This document shows, piece by piece, positions 36,392 to 44,688 of a stretch of 64,000 nt of DNA. Below the pieces are notes generated by a model. It was not told the origin of the DNA, made no database searches, and saw only the letters and a program-made list of their open reading frames with translations. A program made the position numbers and the translations under genes. Source of the DNA: Gammaproteobacteria bacterium UBA2675 (GTDB lineage: Bacteria; Pseudomonadota; Gammaproteobacteria; Pseudomonadales; Pseudohongiellaceae); contig DEMH01000009.1 of NCBI GenBank assembly GCA_002354805.1, positions 744,001-808,000 of the forward strand, written 5' to 3'. Positions within the stretch are counted from its first letter, which is position 1; each line of letters starts with the position of its first letter.

Positions 36392-38418
36392 TGAACAGGC
36401 AGATCAGTATACCTGAAGCCCAGCGCGGCTTTTCACTGCTGGAACTTTCGGTTGTTCTGGTTTTGCTGGCTGGTGCCGCACTGCTTCTGGTACAGGGCAG
36501 AAGTAGCGGACCGGATGTGGCGCAGACGAACGCTTTGCTGGCGTCGGCGGATGAACAGCTGATCTACTTTCTTGCCGTCCACAGCCGGCTGCCATGTCCA
36601 GACTACGACGGCGATGGGCGCGAAGACTGCCACGGTAGTGATACGGGCAAAGGGGCGTTGCCATATCGAACCCTGGGCATGAGCAGCGGCTCATTCAGCC
36701 TGCAGGATCTACCACTACGGTATAGCGTGTACCGGCGCAGCAGTGGCGGCGGGTCACACACGGTATTGCAGTCATCCGACACGGATCTCACCGCACGCCG
36801 TAATCGATTTGAACCAGTTATGGCAAACGGTGAACTGGTGAATGTGCAGCAGGCTGGTGCGCCGGACTTCTGTCAGGCGCTGGCGACTGCCCATGGGGCG
36901 GCGATCAACACCAGTTTTACACATATCGCTGATTCAGATTCGGCTATCAATGTTGCTTATGCACTGGCGGCTCCCGGGCGGCAGAACAGCGATGGACAAA
37001 ACGGCCTGTTCGATGGGCGGAATGGCCTGGACAACGCTGGCTTCGAAATGCCCAATGCTGCTAACACCGCCCGATATGATGACCGCGTGCTGGCGCGCAA
37101 CTTCGACGAACTCTACTCACTGCTGCACTGTGGTCCCCTGATTCAGACCATGAACCTGCTGGCCAATGGTCACCAGGCTGAAATCGAGGTGAGTGACACG
37201 CTGGCATCGAATAAAGAGGCCACTGCCAAAGGGGCGGCACTGAACGGCGTCGGCCTGGCGCTCAACGCGGTAGACCTGGTTCAATCGGGCTTCGGTGTGA
37301 TCACTGCATCGACACAGATTGCCACCGCATCCAGCCTGTTGTCCGGCGCAATCAGCGGATGTCTTGCCCTGGTGGGTTGTGCGCTGATACCCGTATATGC
37401 GGCATCACTGGCGTCAGCCATTGCCGGGCTGGCCAGTGCCGTGGTGGCAGTGGCCTCTGCAGCCGTCGCAACTGCAGGTCAATTGACGACAACTGGTCTT
37501 TATATTGCGGCAGCTATTTCGGCGGGTATTGCCACGCCCGGTTACGACCAGATGGACTATGATGAAACGATCAGTCAGGTGGACGAACAGCTAAGTGAGG
37601 CACGCGCGGAGCGGTCGACGATAGTTACTGCACGTGATGATGCAAAGTCCCGCCGCGACCCCGCCCTGCAAACCTATCAAGCCAGTCGTGACAAAGTCTA
37701 CGAGTATATTGAAAACTCAAAGGCGCCCGGTGACACATCTGTTTCTGATGTTCGTGAAAAAATAGATGTCGCCCTGACCGCTACGGATGCGGTGCAGACA
37801 GCTCGCTATAAACTTGAGCTTCTGCGTCAGCAGGAAGAAACCAAAAAAACGGAGTGTGAGTACCGCGATGAAGACACCGCGGAAGAGGATTTTCCTGCCT
37901 GCGTGCAGCTCAATGATCTGGCGGAGCAGGTCGCAGAGGCAAATACGGATGTGGGCCAGAAGAACATGCAGCGCGCCCTGGCCGTGACCGAGGCGGTGGC
38001 CGCAGCCAATGCTCATCCGGTGTACATCGCGGACGGTCCCGAGGGGCCGGTCTATCAAAACTGCACAGATCTGTCCGCTTGTACCCTGGGTGAGGATATC
38101 TGGTTGCAGGAAGGGCTTGACGAGAATGGCAATGAAATAGCTTCCGGCATGATTGGCGACTACGACGCCTATCTGTTTGCCGAAATCGAATACCAGAATG
38201 AAGTAGACAGGCTTGCACAACATGATGACATGATCATTGCGCTGGAGGATTCGGCCCGGACACTGCGTTGCATGTCGCAGGAGCTGGGTTATGACCCGGA
38301 CTCAGGGCAGTGTGTTGATCCTGACGATAACCCCGATGCCGTGACCATAGAGCTGGTGCAGGGTGGTGAGGCCGTGATCCAGGCAGTCAGCGCCAGAAGT
38401 CTGATGGGGGCGCAATGA
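36391..38418 (+). CDS. Giant prepilin-like protein, Cys/Asp-loop family (member 2)
   Basis: 675 residues, very long for a prepilin. Cut after Gly13 in AQRG|FSLLE with Glu +5. Residues 60-250 hold the family blocks RLPCPDYDGDGREDC, LPYRTLGM, LRYSVYRRS, DFCQALA, NVAYALAAPG, DGRNGL and RYDDRVLARNF. Next comes a Cys-containing helix, a very hydrophobic Ala/Gly/Ser-rich stretch (about 283-385; LASAIAGLASAVVAVASAAV), then a charged coiled coil (390-470 and 495-550) and a C-terminal domain with several Cys. Export as a pilus-tip or substrate-like protein is inferred from the signal and operon. An alternative in-frame TTG lies 3 bases upstream. Confidence 0.82.
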   Translation: MNRQISIPEAQRGFSLLELSVVLVLLAGAALLLVQGRSSGPDVAQTNALLASADEQLIYFLAVHSRLPCPDYDGDGREDCHGSDTGKGALPYRTLGMSSGSFSLQDLPLRYSVYRRSSGGGSHTVLQSSDTDLTARRNRFEPVMANGELVNVQQAGAPDFCQALATAHGAAINTSFTHIADSDSAINVAYALAAPGRQNSDGQNGLFDGRNGLDNAGFEMPNAANTARYDDRVLARNFDELYSLLHCGPLIQTMNLLANGHQAEIEVSDTLASNKEATAKGAALNGVGLALNAVDLVQSGFGVITASTQIATASSLLSGAISGCLALVGCALIPVYAASLASAIAGLASAVVAVASAAVATAGQLTTTGLYIAAAISAGIATPGYDQMDYDETISQVDEQLSEARAERSTIVTARDDAKSRRDPALQTYQASRDKVYEYIENSKAPGDTSVSDVREKIDVALTATDAVQTARYKLELLRQQEETKKTECEYRDEDTAEEDFPACVQLNDLAEQVAEANTDVGQKNMQRALAVTEAVAAANAHPVYIADGPEGPVYQNCTDLSACTLGEDIWLQEGLDENGNEIASGMIGDYDAYLFAEIEYQNEVDRLAQHDDMIIALEDSARTLRCMSQELGYDPDSGQCVDPDDNPDAVTIELVQGGEAVIQAVSARSLMGAQ

Positions 38419-39647
38419 TCATCGGGCAGCTGCCAGGGCAACGGGGCTTCAGTCTCCTGGAACTTGCCATTGTCATCAGCATCATAGGCGTGTCCGCCTT
38501 CATGTTCATTTCTCTGGTGGTGCCAGGCAATATGGACGGGCGGACAATTACAGGCTCGGGCGCCAGTGTCAGTTCTGACCGTCGCCTGTCTGCCGCCGAG
38601 AGCCTGGCGCGCGGACAGTCGCAGTTGCTTGGGTTTCTCCGCGCCCGAAATCGCCTGCCATGTCCCGACACCACCGGCGACGGCCAGGAAAACTGTGACG
38701 CGGTTGACCAGGACTCGGGGCGTCCGCAGCAGCGCGGCAGAGTTCCTTACCGGACGATGGGGCTGGCACAGCCGCTGATGAACAGCGATCAGCAGCATAT
38801 CGTTTACGCCGTGTATCGTCGTCCGCATAGCAGTGCCTCTCTGGACATGGATCTTGCCGTCCTGCGCAATCGCAAGGATCCGGAGTTGCCCGGCAATACA
38901 GTAACTGGCGTCAGCAATGCCGTCGACTTCTGCTGGGCTGTGCGTAGCGCCGCGCGTTCGGCACACAGCGCGGACTACGTTCACACGAATATCGAAAACC
39001 CGCTGAACCAGGCATTTGCGTTGATAGATCCCGGCAGCACCGATGCTGATAACTCCGGCAGCCTGACTGATGGCGCCAATAGTCCCTCAAACGGCAGCCC
39101 GCCCTGGGGGTTTGCGCAGCCCTCAGAACCTCTGACGGAGACTTACGATGATGTGGTGCTGAGTGTCGGGTTTGCTCAGTTGGCCGCGCGGGTTGGCTGT
39201 CCCGGTCTGGTGGGTGGGGTCAACAGCGCAGCACGTGCGGCCGTTGCCGCCGATGACGTTGCCGCGCTAACGGAGTTTTTCGCCAGTTTTCGGGCTTACT
39301 CACTGACTGTTGCGGAGCAGGATATCACCATGGCCGACGTCGGTATGGGCTTTGCTGTGGCTGGAGGCTTGCTGACTGCGGTTGACTCGGGCGTTGCCAT
39401 AGCGCAGGGAATAAACAGCGGTGGTTCTGCCGCGGCAGCTGCTGCAGCGGGCATTGCAGTGTCGGTTGCCTTGCAGGTAGAGGCAATGGTGTCGGCAGGT
39501 GATGGTGTCAGCAGCGCTCGCGAGGCACGGGACGATTCGGAAGCCTTGCGTGATGCGGCCATCACTGCCAGAGACCAGACACGCAGCTATGCCAGCGCCC
39601 TGCTGCAAAATGCAATCACGGTTGAGCGGGAGGCAAGGCTGCGATGA
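38415..39647 (+). CDS. Prepilin-like protein, Cys/Asp-loop family (member 3)
   Basis: 410 residues. Cut after Gly11 in GQRG|FSLLE (Glu +5). Blocks RLPCPDTTGDGQENC (80-94), VPYRTMGLAQP, VYAVYRRPH, FCWAVRSA, AFALIDPGS and TYDDVVLSVGFAQLAARVGC follow the family order. The last 110 residues form an Ala/Gly-rich hydrophobic region (TMADVGMGFAVAGGLLTAV, SAAAAAAAGIAVSVALQV) ending in a short charged helix. ATGA overlaps at both ends tie it tightly to its neighbours. Confidence 0.82.
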   Translation: MIIGQLPGQRGFSLLELAIVISIIGVSAFMFISLVVPGNMDGRTITGSGASVSSDRRLSAAESLARGQSQLLGFLRARNRLPCPDTTGDGQENCDAVDQDSGRPQQRGRVPYRTMGLAQPLMNSDQQHIVYAVYRRPHSSASLDMDLAVLRNRKDPELPGNTVTGVSNAVDFCWAVRSAARSAHSADYVHTNIENPLNQAFALIDPGSTDADNSGSLTDGANSPSNGSPPWGFAQPSEPLTETYDDVVLSVGFAQLAARVGCPGLVGGVNSAARAAVAADDVAALTEFFASFRAYSLTVAEQDITMADVGMGFAVAGGLLTAVDSGVAIAQGINSGGSAAAAAAAGIAVSVALQVEAMVSAGDGVSSAREARDDSEALRDAAITARDQTRSYASALLQNAITVEREARLR

Positions 39648-40822
39648 TTCAGTCAAGACAGAAGGGTTACTCCCTGCTTGAGCTGGCGGTGGTCATCGTG
39701 GTGGCCGGTGTGCTGCTCACCGCTGGTGCCGGACTTTATGTGCAGCGGGCGGAACAGGCCAGAGATGTGAGTCACCAGGCACTGGTAGCCGTAGCTGAAA
39801 ATGCAATACAGGGCTTTCTGTTCGCCAGAGCACGGTTACCATGCCCATCAACCGGTAGCAATGGGGTCGAAAACTGCCAGGCGACCATGGGTGAGCTACC
39901 CTACCGATCACTGGGTCTGGCCGAGCCGCCGCTGAACACGGCCGGACAGCCATTGAGGTATGCGGTTTACTCACAGGCAAGTGTCACCAGCACGCAGGAT
40001 GCCGCGCTTACCGTACTGAAGGATCGCCTGCATCCATTTTTTGCGGCGTCGACTCCGGCAGTTGCCAGTGCGCAGGCGCTGGGCAATCAAAACGGGCTCG
40101 ATTTCTGCCAGGCGCTGGTCATTGCTGCCGGCAAAGCACCATCCACGAGGCATCTGAATGTTGGTCAGAATGACAGTAACTACGTCAATGTTGCGTACTT
40201 GCTGGTCAATCCGGGCACACGAGACAGTGATGGTGATGGCAATCTGCTGGATGGACTAAACAGTGCCATGAGCGATACCAGTCCGCGCGCTGAATATCCA
40301 GACCGACCAGCGGATGCCGACTATGACGATCAGGTACATGCAGTATATTTCAGCCAGCTCAGTCAACAGATGGGATGTGTCAATGCGATGACTCCCGGTG
40401 CTGCTCATGCCAATGCCCTGAGCGCTGCCGCGGTGATGCAGCAGGCCATGATTGAGTACCGGGAGCAGTTGGAACTGATTGCTTTTCTGGCGGGTGCGGA
40501 CATTGCGGTGGCAACCGCCGATACACTCAAGTCGGTAGTTGATACTGCGGTAACCGTAGCCGAATCTGCCACTTCCGTGGCATCCGCCATTAACAGCGGC
40601 GGTGGTTTGTCAGGCGCCCTGGTGGCTGCCGGGCTGGCTACCGGACTGGCGGTGGTTTCATTGACCGCAACGACAGCGGGGCTGGCGTTTGCGATAGCCA
40701 CAGCGGCCATCAGTGATGAGAATGTCAGCAACTTCCAGGCGCAGGAGCAGGCACTGTCAGCGATCCGGTTGCGCATAGATACCAACCTTAAAGCGGCTGA
40801 CCAGGCGGGACTTTATGAATAA
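39644..40822 (+). CDS. Prepilin-like protein, Cys/Asp-loop family (member 4)
   Basis: 392 residues. Cut after Gly8 in RQKG|YSLLE (Glu +5); Tyr replaces the usual Phe at +1. The loop reads RLPCPSTGSNGVENC (64-78), so it keeps the two Cys but has lost most Asp and may not bind metal. LPYRSLGLAEP, LRYAVYSQA, DFCQALVIA, NVAYLLVNPG, LLDGLNSAM and DYDDQVHAVYFSQL follow. The C-terminal half has the hydrophobic Ala/Gly/Thr-rich region (SGALVAAGLATGLAVVSL, TAGLAFAIATAA) and a charged end helix. Overlaps the last gene of the operon by 8 bases. Confidence 0.82.
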   Translation: MIQSRQKGYSLLELAVVIVVAGVLLTAGAGLYVQRAEQARDVSHQALVAVAENAIQGFLFARARLPCPSTGSNGVENCQATMGELPYRSLGLAEPPLNTAGQPLRYAVYSQASVTSTQDAALTVLKDRLHPFFAASTPAVASAQALGNQNGLDFCQALVIAAGKAPSTRHLNVGQNDSNYVNVAYLLVNPGTRDSDGDGNLLDGLNSAMSDTSPRAEYPDRPADADYDDQVHAVYFSQLSQQMGCVNAMTPGAAHANALSAAAVMQQAMIEYREQLELIAFLAGADIAVATADTLKSVVDTAVTVAESATSVASAINSGGGLSGALVAAGLATGLAVVSLTATTAGLAFAIATAAISDENVSNFQAQEQALSAIRLRIDTNLKAADQAGLYE

Positions 40823-41510
40823 TTCAAGGTGTTTTCACCGGCGACAGGACGGATTCAGTCTGATCGAAATTTCGGTTGTCCTGGTTGTGATCGGGTTGAT
40901 CATTGGTGCCGTCTCTATCGGCAAAGATCTACAGCGCAATGCCACCTATCAGAAAATGAACGCTGTTTTTGTGCAGGGCTGGCAGAGTGCATATCAGAAT
41001 TACTACAACCGGACAGGGCTGATCATTGGCGACGACAGTGCCGCCCCCACGTCACAGGTCAATCAGGGAGGTGTGGCGCTTTGCGGCGACGACCTGGTGT
41101 CGGAGATGCAACAGGCCGGAGTTTCCACGCCCACCGGCAGGGCGGTGGGCCGCGAGACTGAATATGCCTATCTTGACAGCAACGGCAACCCGCAACAGGT
41201 GGAAATATGTTTCCTGAACATCAACTGGGCGATTCCTGATGGAACCGGAACGTACGTGCAGAGACGTCGCAACGCCATGACCTTGAGTGGCCTGACACCG
41301 GATCTGGCGCGCTATATTGACGCTCAGATCGACGGCCGCTCGGATGCCAGGTTCGGTCAGTTCCGGGAGCAGGCACAGGCGGCCGCAACTGCTACAACAA
41401 CGGCGCAGCCATGGAGTAGGGACAATCGCTCGGAGTTCACGGGGGCTGTCAGCAATCTGGATGAGTCACAGGTTGCAGTGCTGCAGGCATACTATTTGAT
41501 GAATCCATGA
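40815..41510 (+). CDS. Prepilin-like protein, compact family (member 3)
   Basis: 231 residues, last gene of the cluster. Cut after Gly13 in RQDG|FSLIE (Glu +5). It aligns with the genes at 26126 and 26925: GKDLQRNATYQKMNAVF, NRTGLIIGDDS, GRAVGRETEYAYLDSNGNPQ, one Cys in VEICFLN, LTPDLARYIDAQIDGRSDARFGQFR and the end VAVLQAYYLMNP. Thus the same pilin family brackets the operon. Converges on an AraC-type gene 15 bases away, without an obvious terminator hairpin. Confidence 0.85.
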   Translation: MNNSRCFHRRQDGFSLIEISVVLVVIGLIIGAVSIGKDLQRNATYQKMNAVFVQGWQSAYQNYYNRTGLIIGDDSAAPTSQVNQGGVALCGDDLVSEMQQAGVSTPTGRAVGRETEYAYLDSNGNPQQVEICFLNINWAIPDGTGTYVQRRRNAMTLSGLTPDLARYIDAQIDGRSDARFGQFREQAQAAATATTTAQPWSRDNRSEFTGAVSNLDESQVAVLQAYYLMNP

Positions 41511-41525
41511 GCTGGGGCTGGATGT

Positions 41526-42632
41526 CTACAACAGCTGCTGGGTCAGCCACTGCTCATAGCGGCGATCACCGACTTCGATATCCTCAGTCGGGGTTGATTG
41601 TGAGTCATGCGTGGCAAAGCGGTAGCCACGCGCTTCGCCTGGCGTAACCCCAAACACGCGGCGAAAAACCCGAGTGAATGTGCTGGGATCGTTGAATCCC
41701 CAGAAGCCTGCAATCTGTGCAATGCTCAAGTGCCGCAGCTTGGAGTCCATCAGCGAGGTCAACACTTTCTTCAGGCGTTGCTGCTGAATGTATTGCTGCA
41801 CACCACCCAGTGGTGCACACAGCCGATACAGAGTGGAGCGCGACATAAAGCAGGCATTGGCGATACTGTCCGGGCCCAGATCCGGGCTGTCCAGATGCTG
41901 GTTTATATATCGCTTAACTGCCATCAGGCTGGCAACGTTTGATACGTTGGGGCGGTTTTTGTATTCGTTGCGCACGACCGGGTTCTGATCCAGGGTGGCA
42001 ACCAGCAGATCCAGCGTTGGCTGTGTCATAGCCTGGGCCCGCGACACTGTAAGCCCCGACGCCTGCTCATGCAGCGAAGCCAGGTATGTGCGCAGAATAA
42101 CGGCGGCAGGATCATCCGCTTTCAGCAGCGTGCCGTGCAATGCATCCGGGTGGGTCAGCAGCGGTTCAAGTAAGTTACGTGGAACCCACAGTGTAAAATT
42201 TTGTAAATCTTCCGTGTGTGTCAGCAAAGTGCGCGTCGCGTCGGTGATATAGATATCACCAGGACTGAAGCGGGTCAGGCCCGGACGATCGGTAGTGAAC
42301 TCGCCGCTGCCGCGCGTGTAAAACTGCACCAGGAAATGATCTACGCCGTTGCGTGCTGCGTCTACCGGTGAGCGTTGCCACGACGAGCTGACGGTATTAC
42401 AGATGGATGTGACGATCGATCCATAATTGTAACTTTCGATTTCGGCGTAAAAAGGCTTGATGTCAGGGGTTTGCAGAGGATTAGTATCAAATATGAAACT
42501 GGCACTGTCACGCCACGCCAGCACACTCAGCTTGCTGTCATCAAGCTTTGCCGTCGTAAAAAAGGAGCGCTCAATGCAAGGCTCTGTTTCTTCCTCGAGC
42601 ACTGATGTATCAGGGTGTTCGTCAAAATCCAT
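41526..42632 (-). CDS. AraC family transcriptional regulator
   Basis: 368 residues. N-terminal cupin-like sensing domain of the AraC-binding-2 type (about 60-215, FLVQFYTRGSGEFTTDRPG, FSPGDIYITD) and a C-terminal double helix-turn-helix (about 255-350): SIANACFMSRSTLYRL and LSIAQIAGFWGFNDPSTFTRVFRRVFGVTPGEAR, which matches the AraC signature. It diverges from the dehalogenase gene, a likely target by position. Ligand unknown. Confidence 0.9.
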   Translation of the reverse strand: MDFDEHPDTSVLEEETEPCIERSFFTTAKLDDSKLSVLAWRDSASFIFDTNPLQTPDIKPFYAEIESYNYGSIVTSICNTVSSSWQRSPVDAARNGVDHFLVQFYTRGSGEFTTDRPGLTRFSPGDIYITDATRTLLTHTEDLQNFTLWVPRNLLEPLLTHPDALHGTLLKADDPAAVILRTYLASLHEQASGLTVSRAQAMTQPTLDLLVATLDQNPVVRNEYKNRPNVSNVASLMAVKRYINQHLDSPDLGPDSIANACFMSRSTLYRLCAPLGGVQQYIQQQRLKKVLTSLMDSKLRHLSIAQIAGFWGFNDPSTFTRVFRRVFGVTPGEARGYRFATHDSQSTPTEDIEVGDRRYEQWLTQQLL

Positions 42633-42806
42633 GGCTGGAAGTTTGCGTTTGTCTTGTTATTGTCAGTGAATGAGGTGTAAAACAAGGTACACGAATACTA
42701 AACCATTAAAGCGGGCGATGTAAAATCGTTCGGCCACTGCAAAAGGCGCTTAGCCAGAGGCGTGCCGCCTTTACCCGACAGTCGAGAACAATAAAGGGGA
42801 AACACC

Positions 42807-43643
42807 ATGGGCAAAATCATCGCGCCGCAGCATGCGCTTTCTCGCCGCTCGCTGCTAACGCTTATGGCGACGTCGGTTGTGGTGTCCGGCGTCGGGCCTG
42901 GGAGCTGGCGGCGTGTGTACGCCCAGGTATCGCCAGTTGCCAATGTCCAGGCACTGGTCTTTGACGTGTTTGGCACGGTGGTGGACTGGCGCGGCTCCAT
43001 CATCCGCGAGGGCAATCTGCTGAACCAGCAGAAGGGCTACGACATAGACTGGGGCGAATTCGCTGATCGCTGGCGTAGCGGTTACGGACCCGCGATGAAT
43101 CAGGTGCGCAGCGGCGAACTGCCATGGACCAAGCTGGATGACCTGCATCGCATGGTGCTGGACGACCTGATTATTGAGTTTGAATTGACCGGCCTGAGCG
43201 AAGCAGAGATTCAGCACCTGAATAAAGTCTGGCACAGGCTCACTCCCTGGCCCGATGCCATCGCAGGGTTAACACGACTGCGCGAGAAGTACACCATCGC
43301 AACCCTTTCCAACGGCAATGTGTCACTGCTGCTGAACATGGCCAAAAATGCCGGGCTTCCCTTTGATACTATCCTGTCGGCTGAACTGTCGCGTCGCTAC
43401 AAACCTGACCCGGAGGCCTATCTCAAGGCAGCGGAGCTGTTCAGTCTGCCGCCTGAGCAGGTGATGCTGGTGGCGGCGCATCCCAGTGACCTGCGGGGTG
43501 CGGCCAGGGCCGGACTGCGGACCGCTTATGTTCACCGCCCCATGGAGCGTGGGCCGGAACGGCCCACGGTTGCGCCGGCGCAGGATGAGTTTGATCTGTT
43601 TGCTGAGGACTTTATCGATCTGGCCGAACAGCTGGGTGCGTAG
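42807..43643 (+). CDS. Haloacid dehalogenase type II, with Tat-type leader
   Basis: 278 residues. After a twin-arginine leader (SRRSLLTLMA, Arg13-Arg14, cut near VYAQ) comes a HAD fold with nucleophile Asp53 in VFDVFGTVVDW, motif II LSNGN and Lys in RRYKPDPEAY, then VMLVAAHPSDLRGAARAGL with the acidic motif partly replaced. This pattern is that of L-2-haloacid dehalogenases, which are normally cytoplasmic; export by Tat is unusual. AGGGG stands about 6 bases before the ATG. The AraC gene diverges from it. Confidence 0.82.
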   Translation: MGKIIAPQHALSRRSLLTLMATSVVVSGVGPGSWRRVYAQVSPVANVQALVFDVFGTVVDWRGSIIREGNLLNQQKGYDIDWGEFADRWRSGYGPAMNQVRSGELPWTKLDDLHRMVLDDLIIEFELTGLSEAEIQHLNKVWHRLTPWPDAIAGLTRLREKYTIATLSNGNVSLLLNMAKNAGLPFDTILSAELSRRYKPDPEAYLKAAELFSLPPEQVMLVAAHPSDLRGAARAGLRTAYVHRPMERGPERPTVAPAQDEFDLFAEDFIDLAEQLGA

Positions 43644-43654
43644 CGAGTACAGCT

Positions 43655-44605
43655 TTATTGTTGTCGCGCGCCCAGCCACCAGCGCAGCGTCTCTGTCACC
43701 ATCTCTGCGGCGTCCTGCTGCACAAAATGTCCGGCATTGGGCACTGCCACAATCGTGGTGTCGGCATCGTTCCAGTCCCAGGTATTGTTCAGCCCGTCAG
43801 AATGCAGTGCGGTGTCATCCAGGCCGTGCATGACCAATAGCGGAACGTTCAGCTGCGGTACCTCGGGTGAGGGTGGTGGCGCTTTCGCCGCTAATGGCGG
43901 CAGGGGCGGATAGTTACGTTTGTAGTAGGCCAGCATGGCGTCAAAGTCGGACTGGCCAAAGGCCTCGATATAACGCTCGCGCGCGGTGGGATCCTGCACC
44001 CAGCCCGCCAGTGTCTGCGGCATCATCGGCATGCCAAAAAAGATGTCGGGATCGGACGGGCTGCCAGCCTGAAAGCGCTGCGCATAATCACTGTTGGCGC
44101 GCTGCTCTTCGTTGATGGTCAACTCACGCAGCATACCGTTGGGATGGGGCAGATTCATCACGACCAGCCGGTCGACCATCTGTGGGTAGGCAAAGGCAAA
44201 ATTCCAGGCGACCATGCCGCCCCAGTCATGGCCCACGATGGTCGCGCTGTCCTCGCCGAAGCTGCGGATCACGGCCGCAACATCCGAGGTGAGTAGACGC
44301 ATGTCGTAGTTTTCATCGCCGTCGGGCGAATCACTCAGATTATAACCACGCTGATCAATAGCGACGACCTGATAGTCATCCTGAAGCCCCTCCATCTGAT
44401 GGCGCCAGCTGTACCAGAAATCCGGAAAGCCGTGGATCATCACTACCAGCGGACCTTCACCGACCGTAGCGTAATGAATGCGCACACCATTGTTGTCGGC
44501 GTAGCCGTGAGTGGCGGTGTCCCAGACATCGGCGTGCAGGATTGATGTTGCGGACAGGGCTGCGGTGAGTACAGCAGCCGAGGAAAGGCGGGCGATCAGG
44601 GTCAT
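43655..44605 (-). CDS. Secreted alpha/beta hydrolase, epoxide hydrolase/haloacetate dehalogenase-like
   Basis: 316 residues with a signal peptide (1-25, ending LHADV). Motifs HGFP (His58), nucleophile Asp127 in GHDWGG and His293 in NAGHFVQQ mirror the enzyme at 115-1194, but the two are only moderately alike. Asp nucleophile again points to epoxide or haloacetate hydrolysis; next to an exported haloacid dehalogenase, a role with halogenated acids is an attractive guess. Converges on that gene with an 11-base gap. Confidence 0.84.
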   Translation of the reverse strand: MTLIARLSSAAVLTAALSATSILHADVWDTATHGYADNNGVRIHYATVGEGPLVVMIHGFPDFWYSWRHQMEGLQDDYQVVAIDQRGYNLSDSPDGDENYDMRLLTSDVAAVIRSFGEDSATIVGHDWGGMVAWNFAFAYPQMVDRLVVMNLPHPNGMLRELTINEEQRANSDYAQRFQAGSPSDPDIFFGMPMMPQTLAGWVQDPTARERYIEAFGQSDFDAMLAYYKRNYPPLPPLAAKAPPPSPEVPQLNVPLLVMHGLDDTALHSDGLNNTWDWNDADTTIVAVPNAGHFVQQDAAEMVTETLRWWLGARQQ

Positions 44606-44622
44606 GACGGGCCTCCGTAGTG

Positions 44623-44656
44623 AAAAAAGGCGCAGCCCGTGAATCAGGCTGCGCCT
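44623..44656 (-). terminator. Rho-independent terminator of the cytochrome/copper-enzyme gene
   Basis: AGGCGCAGCC (44628-44637) and GGCTGCGCCT (44647-44656) form a perfect 10-base stem with a 9-base loop. Read on the minus strand it is followed by six T, and it lies 33 bases after the stop at 44689. Confidence 0.85.
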
Positions 44657-44688
44657 CTCATTTTTGAAAATCAGTGGGTACTGACCTT

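Noticed and set aside
36391..38418. Phage tape-measure or toxin reading of the 675-residue protein
   Set aside because: Hydrophobic and coiled regions suggested this, but it has a perfect prepilin leader and shared blocks with three neighbours in a pilus operon.
26126..41510. Ordinary type II secretion operon
   Set aside because: No GspG/H/I/J/K set, no GspO; pilins fall in two other families and the ATPase has the MshE-type N-terminus.
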